Shown here: one piece after another, positions 6,741-10,696 of the stretch
Position numbering within the stretch: position 1 is the stretch's first letter
How the letters are laid out: each line of letters starts with the position of its first letter
Assembly: GCA_027364775.1 (NCBI GenBank)
Contig: DAHXOS010000037.1
Location: forward strand, 1-10,696
Length of the DNA stretch: 10,696 nucleotides
Direction: 5' to 3'
Source of the DNA: a bacterium
Lineage (GTDB): Bacteria > Patescibacteriota > Microgenomatia > Daviesbacterales > UBA10151
Position numbers and translations under genes: made by a program
The notes under the pieces: model-generated
Told to the model about the DNA's origin: nothing
Databases searched by the model: none
What the model saw: the letters and a program-made list of their open reading frames with translations, nothing else

Positions 6741-7618
6741 AAAACTTTGCTCTTTTTGCTGGGTTAATCTTTGCTGGACTTTTAGATAACTCTCAAGCCT
6801 TCAGAACTGCTTTCTGGGCATTTATTATTTTTTGTTTAGTCAGCTCCTCAACTTATTTATTAAATGATGTTTTTGATATTGAGCGTGACCGGCTTCACCC
6901 TTTTAAAAGCAAACGGCCAATTACAGCCGGGATAATCCCGGTTTGGTTTGCAATATTTCTTTCTCTAAGCTTGATGAGTATATCTTTGTATTTCTCTTAT
7001 CTAATTTCAGTTTCATTTTTCCTGGCAGTTTTAGGATACTTACTATTACAGCTTGTTTACTCTTCCTATCTAAAATCAGTAATTTTGCTTGATGTTATGG
7101 CAATAGCAGCTGGATTTGTCTTAAGAGTTTATGCCGGAGTATGGGCAATTGATGCTCGTTTAAATGTCTGGTTTTTACTGACAGTTACCTCTTTTGCGCT
7201 CTTTTTGGCAATTGGGAAAAGAAGATCTGAACTAACCTTAATGCATGCACAGGCTGCCAAACACAGAGAGACCTTGCTTCATTATCCAGAAAACTTACTG
7301 GATATTTTAACTTCAATGTTTGCCAATTCAACTTGGCTTGCCTATGCGATGTTTACTTTTGTTCAGGTTCCTTTTACTGCCAAGCAAAAATTAACTTTGA
7401 TTTTTAATAATTTAGATTTACCCTTTGGTGAAGCCAAATATTTAATGGCCACTGTCCCGGTGGTAATCTATGGAGTGATGAGATATCTCTATATAATCTA
7501 TGAGAAAAAAGAAGGCGAATCTCCAGAAAGAGTGCTACTTACAGACAGACCTTTACTAATAACAGTCGTCCTCTGGCTAGTCATGGTCATAGCAATTATC
7601 TACTATTTAAGCCTTTAA
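6686..7618 (+). CDS. UbiA-family prenyltransferase, probable polyprenyl-phosphate phosphoribosyltransferase
   Basis: Integral-membrane UbiA-superfamily enzyme. The closest recognised type is decaprenyl-phosphate 5-phosphoribosyltransferase (mycobacterial Rv3806c), which joins phosphoribosyl pyrophosphate to a polyprenyl phosphate as the first step toward lipid-linked arabinose. Visible are RQWIKN at 15-20, the first Asp motif NDVFDIERD at 60-68, the second conserved region from YSSYLK (125-130) to LLDVMAIAAGFVLR (134-147), KRRSEL at 178-183, and the late loop PERVLLTDRPL at 280-290 that I associate with the phosphoribosyltransferase branch. About eight to nine hydrophobic segments span 310 residues. 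The ATG at 6686 must be right, since RQWIKN lies just after it and the next Met is residue 97; the 55-base overlap with the upstream gene is therefore real. The substrate call within the superfamily is an inference. Confidence 0.83.
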   Translation: MFKFLWAIIKAVRVRQWIKNFALFAGLIFAGLLDNSQAFRTAFWAFIIFCLVSSSTYLLNDVFDIERDRLHPFKSKRPITAGIIPVWFAIFLSLSLMSISLYFSYLISVSFFLAVLGYLLLQLVYSSYLKSVILLDVMAIAAGFVLRVYAGVWAIDARLNVWFLLTVTSFALFLAIGKRRSELTLMHAQAAKHRETLLHYPENLLDILTSMFANSTWLAYAMFTFVQVPFTAKQKLTLIFNNLDLPFGEAKYLMATVPVVIYGVMRYLYIIYEKKEGESPERVLLTDRPLLITVVLWLVMVIAIIYYLSL

Positions 7619-8455
7619 GACATCAGCGGGAGGAGTGTAGTTAACCACTGTTTCTAGATTATGTAACCCTTTAGCAAATTTATACTGTCTGGTATAAAAA
7701 TAGACATAAGATATGGCAGCAAACCAAGGAGGTAAACCAACTTTAAATATTGAAGGTGCTGCTTCTACTAGCTGCCTCTTTGTAGTCTTTGCTGTAGCAA
7801 GATAATATCTTCTTAAATTTTCACTTGGTAAACTTAAGCCTGGTTGAAAGTTTAATTGATATTCTTCTAAATCCTTATCACTGATTAAAACTAGGCCATG
7901 GCCCAAATCCTCATTTAAATCTGTTAAACAATCGTAGGTTCCCCAACCATCCATTAGGCTAACTATCCCGGCAGTAGGTTTAGGATCAGAGTCTAAAGCT
8001 CCGATAGCGAAAGCTTTTACCACCGGCCAGCAATTCATAAAATGACGCGCCCTTAATTGTCTTTGAGATAACGGTACTTGAGTCAAACGGTTTCTAGCAT
8101 CGATTAATTGACCACTCATTATTTGAAACATTTCTCTTCTTATCTTAATTTGTACAGCTTCAGGTTGGGTACTCAAAACTGATTCATAAAATTCTGCTTG
8201 CAAAGTGGTAGGTTTGGCTGCTTTTAATGCTTCTCTTTCCTGTTGTAACAATTTTACTACCTCTCGAACATGCTTATATTCATCAGCTGCATCATCAATC
8301 ACCCGCATATATCCATAAATTGATTCTGCTAACTCAGCTTTATAAGGAGCTACTACGCGCAAAATTCTAAATATTCCCTTACTAGTTCCAACTTTTTCCC
8401 GATCAATAAAATTTTTGTATCTTTGCCGATATATCTCCAATGCTTCTAGTGCCAT
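7607..8455 (-). CDS. Squalene/phytoene synthase-like protein
   Basis: An all-helical isoprenoid-synthase-fold protein of 282 residues. The first Asp-rich motif is RVIDDAADE (51-59), matching the Rxx(D)DxxD pattern of squalene/phytoene synthases. The second is DLNED (179-183), followed by GHGLVLISDKDL (185-196), which aligns with the DxxEDxxxGRxYLPxxxL stretch. These enzymes join two prenyl diphosphates head to head. Here the Arg of GR is His or Gly and the Tyr of YLP is Val or Leu, so the product, or even catalysis, is uncertain. The 3' end overlaps the converging UbiA gene by 12 bases, with no terminator between them. The start is supported by a strong promoter only eight bases upstream. No desaturase, cyclase or squalene-hopene gene is present nearby. 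Confidence 0.72.
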   Translation of the reverse strand: MALEALEIYRQRYKNFIDREKVGTSKGIFRILRVVAPYKAELAESIYGYMRVIDDAADEYKHVREVVKLLQQEREALKAAKPTTLQAEFYESVLSTQPEAVQIKIRREMFQIMSGQLIDARNRLTQVPLSQRQLRARHFMNCWPVVKAFAIGALDSDPKPTAGIVSLMDGWGTYDCLTDLNEDLGHGLVLISDKDLEEYQLNFQPGLSLPSENLRRYYLATAKTTKRQLVEAAPSIFKVGLPPWFAAISYVYFYTRQYKFAKGLHNLETVVNYTPPADVLKA

Positions 8456-8463
8456 GAAAAGGT

Positions 8464-8492
8464 ATTATAGAAGTAGCAAAGCAATAAATCAA
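8464..8492 (-). promoter_or_regulatory. Sigma70-type promoter giving a leaderless transcript
   Basis: On the minus strand TTGATT (8487-8492) and a consensus TATAAT (8464-8469) are separated by exactly 17 bases. Only eight bases separate the -10 box from the ATG of the phytoene-synthase-like gene, so transcription should start at or one to two bases before the A of the start codon. No Shine-Dalgarno sequence is present or could fit. Confidence 0.7.
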
Positions 8493-8502
8493 ACTATAGG
8501 TT

Positions 8503-9309
8503 TTACTTTTTCTCTACATAAGTAGCAGAAACATAACCTTCTTTACCATTAGAAGTTTTAACCTTATCCCAACTTCCCTGCTCCTCAATTAAAGTTAAAG
8601 TTTCTCCAGGTGCTACCCTTGTAACTTCGCTAGATGATGTATTCGCTTGAGACCTAACTCTTAAAAATCCGGTCGGAGTGGGTTTTACTACTACCTCTGA
8701 AGCTTGGGAGATAGGAATAGTTGGCAAACTGCTTAAATCTGCTTCTGCTAAAGCCAAATCAACACTCAAGTTTAAATTAAACCCGTCAATTAGCACTGCT
8801 TTCACTATCCGGTTTGTATAGTTTTGCTTAGATAAAACAAATTGGTGTTCTCCGGCAGTTAAGTTTGAAACAACTAAAGGGGTACGTCCGTAACTTTTAT
8901 CATCTATTATTACCTCAGCATCGGTTGGTGTAGAAGTTATAGTAGCTCCCTTTCCTTTTTCTAAAGTTATTATCTCTCCTGATGGTGAGGGGAGCTTGTC
9001 TACCAAGTCCCTTTTAACAATTGAAAGGGTACCTGAATTTAACTTAACATACCCTTTCCAGGAAGAAGCTGAAGATTCATTTAACTTAAGATCAATTAAA
9101 TATTCTTTTTCAGTTAGATTTTCTGCCTGGTAGGGAGTGTTGCCAACAAATTGATTATCAATAAATACCTTAGCTTCTTTGGTTGACTCCACCCTAATAC
9201 CAGCTCTAGGCTGAAGTCCTAGCATTTTATCCAGCGGTTCTTTGCCAAATCTAATAATCAAAACTATCAGGCTAACAAAAACTAAAATTGCAATAATAGA
9301 CTTCCGCAT
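8503..9309 (-). CDS. Membrane-anchored PEGA-PEGA-SH3 domain protein
   Basis: A 268-residue envelope protein of unknown precise role. Residues 5-20 form one hydrophobic segment after MRK, an uncleaved signal anchor by appearance, placing the rest outside the membrane. Two PEGA-type beta repeats follow, at about 37-75 (with AKVFIDNQFVGNTPY) and 122-165 (with AEVIIDDKSYGRTPL). A Ser/Pro/Thr-containing linker leads to a bacterial SH3-like domain at 213-266, recognised by LRVRSQANTSSSEV, the GSWDKV turn and the GYVSATYV ending. SH3b domains commonly bind peptidoglycan or peptides, and PEGA repeats occur in surface proteins, so attachment to the cell wall is likely. It is transcribed in the same direction as the phytoene-synthase-like gene, which has its own promoter. 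A TATAAT box lies 15 bases before the ATG. Confidence 0.85.
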   Translation of the reverse strand: MRKSIIAILVFVSLIVLIIRFGKEPLDKMLGLQPRAGIRVESTKEAKVFIDNQFVGNTPYQAENLTEKEYLIDLKLNESSASSWKGYVKLNSGTLSIVKRDLVDKLPSPSGEIITLEKGKGATITSTPTDAEVIIDDKSYGRTPLVVSNLTAGEHQFVLSKQNYTNRIVKAVLIDGFNLNLSVDLALAEADLSSLPTIPISQASEVVVKPTPTGFLRVRSQANTSSSEVTRVAPGETLTLIEEQGSWDKVKTSNGKEGYVSATYVEKK

Positions 9310-9313
9310 AAAT

Positions 9314-9351
9314 TTAAGGCCTAAATTATATATTAATAGCTTGGCCTTTAA
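9314..9351 (-). promoter_or_regulatory. Candidate -10 box flanked by an inverted repeat
   Basis: A minus-strand TATAAT (plus positions 9325-9330) lies 15 bases before the PEGA-SH3 start. It is bracketed by TTAAGGCC (9314-9321) and GGCCTTTAA (9343-9351), inverted copies apart from one extra T. No good -35 box is present at 16-18 bases. The repeat could be an operator, or chance in AT-rich DNA with two GGCC sites. Confidence 0.35.
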
Positions 9352-9445
9352 CCTACAAGGTTCACCTTTTTAATTTTAAGCTGCTCTTACTAAATTCTTG
9401 CTAAATTGTGGTTGTGCTCATACTGCACCTTTCTAAACTTTAATA

Positions 9446-9700
9446 ATGGCTATACTGATGTGGATTATTTTTGGCTTAATTACTGGAGTAATTGCCAGTA
9501 TTATTGATCCAAACCCGGTTAAAGGTGGGGTTTTAGGAACTATAATATTAGGTATCTCTGGTGCACTGCTTGGTGGTTTTTTAGGCAACACCATTCTTGG
9601 TTTAGCAATAACCGGATTTAGTTTATCTTCATTTTTAATTGCAATTTTAGGATCATTATTATTTTTATTTATTGCCAGAGCCCTAAGCTCAAAAGTGTAA
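9446..9700 (+). CDS. YeaQ/YmgE/GlsB-type small membrane protein
   Basis: An 84-residue, very hydrophobic protein with three predicted membrane segments (about residues 3-20, 28-57 and 60-78). The Gly-rich pattern GLITGVIASIIDPNPVKGG (10-28) and GISGALLGGFLG (36-47) is that of the transglycosylase-associated / GlsB-YeaQ-YmgE family. Family members are often stress-induced, but their molecular function is not established. The gene stands alone: divergent from the PEGA-SH3 gene, closed by its own terminator, and followed by the separately controlled Hsp20 gene. No Shine-Dalgarno sequence is visible; the bases before the ATG are mostly T and A. Placement beside a heat-shock gene is compatible with a stress role but does not prove it. 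Confidence 0.85.
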   Translation: MAILMWIIFGLITGVIASIIDPNPVKGGVLGTIILGISGALLGGFLGNTILGLAITGFSLSSFLIAILGSLLFLFIARALSSKV

Positions 9701-9725
9701 TAAGCGGAAACAAACCTTGCAGCCG

Positions 9726-9754
9726 GAGTGCAATATAAAACTTGCTCTCTTTTT
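9726..9754 (+). terminator. Rho-independent terminator after the YeaQ-like gene
   Basis: GAGTGCAA (9726-9733) pairs with TTGCTCTC (9742-9749) around an 8-base loop, with one T-T mismatch, and is followed by five T residues. It lies 25 bases after the stop codon and separates this gene from the Hsp20 promoter. Confidence 0.6.
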
Positions 9755-9814
9755 ATCAGTTTAAACTTGATTTAACCGGCTAAAACTTAGGGCCATACCG
9801 GATGAGTTAAACCA

Positions 9815-9843
9815 TTGACAATTTTTAGCACTCTTATTATAAT
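9815..9843 (+). promoter_or_regulatory. Consensus sigma70 promoter of hsp20
   Basis: TTGACA (9815-9820) and TATAAT (9838-9843) are both perfect consensus boxes at the ideal 17-base spacing. Transcription is expected to begin near 9850, leaving a leader of about 40 bases. A promoter this strong suggests that control is by repression, consistent with the overlapping CIRCE element. Confidence 0.88.
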
Positions 9844-9851
9844 AGTGCTAA
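9825..9851 (+). promoter_or_regulatory. CIRCE operator (HrcA binding site)
   Basis: TTAGCACTC (9825-9833), a 9-base spacer, and TAGTGCTAA (9843-9851) match the known CIRCE consensus TTAGCACTC-N9-GAGTGCTAA at 17 of 18 arm positions; the only change is T for G at the first base of the right arm. The -10 box begins within the spacer, so bound HrcA would block RNA polymerase. HrcA releases CIRCE on heat shock in other bacteria. No hrcA gene is in the window. Confidence 0.92.
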
Positions 9852-9870
9852 ATTTAGCTTTAAAAATAGG

Positions 9871-9880
9871 AAGGGGGTGA
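9871..9880 (+). promoter_or_regulatory. Extended ribosome binding site of hsp20
   Basis: AAGGGGGTGA differs at one base from AAGGAGGTGA, the full complement of the 16S rRNA tail. It ends nine bases before the ATG at 9890, so the GG core sits slightly far from the start. The nearby GTG at 9877 is out of frame, which supports the ATG. Confidence 0.75.
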
Positions 9881-9889
9881 GCAGTTACT

Positions 9890-10312
9890 ATGACTTTGAT
9901 TAGATGGAATCCAAGAAGTTTATCTTCAATTTTTGACGATGACTTTGAATTCCCTACCTTACCTGGTATCTCAAGATTAGGCCAAGGGTTAAATATCTAT
10001 GAAACCGAGGATGCATTAGTAGCAGAAGCTGCCTTACCAGGCATCCCAGAAGATAAGATTGATGTTACAGTTGAAGATGGAATTGCCAGAATCAGTGCCC
10101 AATCTTCTGATAACCAAGAACAAAAGGATCAAAGAAGATACTTTATGTCTTCACTAGTTTCTTCTTATAACTATTCTTTCAGGTTGCCTGAGGGAGTTAT
10201 TAAGGACGAGGAACCTTCAGCAGAGGTTGAAAACGGGGTATTAACTTTGGTTTTCCCTAAGCTGGAAAAAGTCCCGCCTAGGAAGATTAAGGTAGTTAAA
10301 AAAGGTAAATAA
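9890..10312 (+). CDS. hsp20: Small heat-shock protein, Hsp20/alpha-crystallin family
   Basis: A cytoplasmic ATP-independent chaperone that holds unfolding proteins for later refolding by other chaperones. The 140-residue length is typical. The N-terminal arm has RWNPRS and an FDDDFEF segment. The alpha-crystallin domain covers about residues 33-124, with ALPGIPEDKIDVTVEDG (48-64), the YNYSFRLPEGV strand (93-103) and the AEVENGVLTL signature (111-120). The C-terminal extension contains IKV (133-135), fitting the I/V-x-I/V motif used for oligomer assembly. It is a single-gene unit with its own consensus promoter, a CIRCE operator, a strong ribosome binding site and a strong terminator, the most clearly regulated gene in the window. 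CIRCE control predicts induction on heat or other protein-folding stress. Confidence 0.96.
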   Translation: MTLIRWNPRSLSSIFDDDFEFPTLPGISRLGQGLNIYETEDALVAEAALPGIPEDKIDVTVEDGIARISAQSSDNQEQKDQRRYFMSSLVSSYNYSFRLPEGVIKDEEPSAEVENGVLTLVFPKLEKVPPRKIKVVKKGK

Positions 10313-10328
10313 TACTAACCTTTTATTC

Positions 10329-10370
10329 GGGTCCCCGAGGCAAGCAATTTGACTTTGGGACCCATTTTTT
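10329..10370 (+). terminator. Rho-independent terminator of hsp20
   Basis: GGGTCCC (10329-10335) pairs perfectly with GGGACCC (10357-10363) around a 21-base loop that may hold a short inner stem, followed by A and six T residues. It begins 17 bases after the Hsp20 stop. Confidence 0.85.
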
Positions 10371-10378
10371 GCTATTAT
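10349..10378 (+). promoter_or_regulatory. Promoter of the M23 peptidase gene
   Basis: TTGACT (10349-10354) and TATTAT (10373-10378) are 18 bases apart, and TGC before the -10 box makes an extended -10 (TGnTATTAT). The -35 box sits in the terminator loop and right arm region of the preceding gene. The predicted start near 10385 places the downstream hairpin at the very 5' end of the mRNA. Confidence 0.6.
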
Positions 10379-10387
10379 AGTGCTCTG

Positions 10388-10409
10388 TCCTGCATCTTGC
10401 AGGATTTTT
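10388..10409 (+). promoter_or_regulatory. 5' leader hairpin covering the ribosome binding site
   Basis: TCCTGCA (10388-10394) and TGCAGGA (10398-10404) form a perfect 7-bp stem with a TCT loop, followed by five T residues, one A and the ATG at 10411. The 3' arm contains AGGA, the only Shine-Dalgarno candidate, six bases from the ATG. The shape fits an attenuator terminator or a translation-blocking, possibly temperature-sensitive, hairpin. Confidence 0.65.
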
Positions 10410-10410
10410 A

Positions 10411-10696
10411 ATGGAAAAAAGGTTACCGGCTTTGGGGCTGTCCGCTTTTCCCGTTTTGGGTAAATTCTTTTCAAGAATAACCCTGGGGGCACTTCTTTTT
10501 GGACTCTTATTAGGTTATCAGCCTACATTTGGTTTTCCTCCGATTAAACAAGTCAAAGTTTATGCTCAAGCTGAACAAGTCCAATCTGTAGCTTCTGCCA
10601 GCTTACCGTTTGCATTCCAACTCCCTCATGCAGGCTACTTAAGCACCCCTTACAGTAATCAGCATTTGGCAGTTGATATTGCAACCGGTTTAGGAA
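10411..10696 (+). CDS. M23-type (LytM/lysostaphin-like) metallopeptidase, N-terminal part
   Basis: The frame is open to the window edge, giving 95 residues of an incomplete protein. Residues 1-22 are basic, a hydrophobic segment follows at about 23-44 (signal peptide or anchor), and VYAQAEQVQ after it could contain a signal-peptidase site. The segment FAFQLPHAGYLSTPYSNQH (68-85... through His85) followed by VDIATG is the start of an M23 domain: His85 and Asp89 fit the HxxxD zinc-ligand motif. The second zinc motif (HxH) would lie beyond the edge. M23 enzymes cut peptidoglycan cross-bridges or stem peptides outside the cell. Unusually the domain starts soon after the membrane segment, with little linker. 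The start is supported by AGGA six bases upstream. Not listed by length-limited gene finding because it is truncated. Confidence 0.75.
   Translation, partial: MEKRLPALGLSAFPVLGKFFSRITLGALLFGLLLGYQPTFGFPPIKQVKVYAQAEQVQSVASASLPFAFQLPHAGYLSTPYSNQHLAVDIATGLG

Noticed and set aside
9398..9424. TTGCTA...CATACT as the YeaQ-like gene promoter
   Set aside because: The spacing is 15 bases and both boxes are poor matches.
10241..10492. Minus-strand 83-residue frame
   Set aside because: It crosses the Hsp20 end, a terminator, a promoter and the peptidase start, all well supported on the plus strand.
1..10696. Recoded TGA (as in Gracilibacteria or Absconditabacteria)
   Set aside because: All intact genes read through with the standard code and none contains or needs an in-frame TGA.

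Overview
The window looks like a piece of a Candidate Phyla Radiation (Patescibacteria) genome, most likely from the Microgenomates side. This is inferred from its AT-rich composition, compact bacterial genes with tiny gaps or overlaps, a short MetRS without a C-terminal tRNA-binding domain, and several small membrane proteins of the kind common in those genomes. The genetic code is standard: no TGA needs to be read as an amino acid, and the genes end in TAA or TAG. No tRNA, rRNA, CRISPR array or insertion sequence was seen.

Layout. (1) 54-537, minus strand: a decayed unrecognised gene, interrupted by a frameshift and an in-frame stop. (2) 562-3314, plus strand: a small membrane protein, methionyl-tRNA synthetase (metG), a 30-codon relic of a NUDIX gene, and a TatD-family nuclease. 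(3) 3477-7618, plus strand: a probable four-gene envelope operon with a processive-type family 2 glycosyltransferase, a small three-helix membrane protein, a WecA/MraY-like phosphoglycosyl transferase with altered active-site residues, and a UbiA-family enzyme resembling decaprenyl-phosphate phosphoribosyltransferase. (4) 7607-9309, minus strand: a squalene/phytoene-synthase-like protein, converging on and overlapping the UbiA gene, and a membrane-anchored PEGA-PEGA-SH3 protein. (5) 9446-10696, plus strand: a YeaQ/GlsB-type small membrane protein, a small heat-shock protein (Hsp20), and the start of an M23-type peptidase cut by the window edge.

How it fits together. Region 3 centres on polyprenyl-phosphate chemistry at the membrane: one enzyme of the family that loads sugar-phosphate on a lipid carrier, one of the family that makes polyprenyl-phospho-ribose, and a membrane glycosyltransferase. 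A head-to-head isoprenoid synthase-fold protein lies beside them. A linked envelope glycan or glycolipid pathway is an inference. The strongest regulatory signal is a consensus sigma70-type promoter (TTGACA-17-TATAAT) in front of Hsp20, overlaid by a nearly perfect CIRCE operator, the HrcA binding site. Downstream, the Hsp20 terminator contains the likely -35 box of the peptidase promoter, and a perfect 7-bp hairpin covers the peptidase's ribosome binding site.

The points most worth following are the altered catalytic positions of the phosphoglycosyl transferase, the CIRCE-controlled Hsp20, the hairpin before the peptidase, the NUDIX relic, and the leaderless promoter of the phytoene-synthase-like gene.
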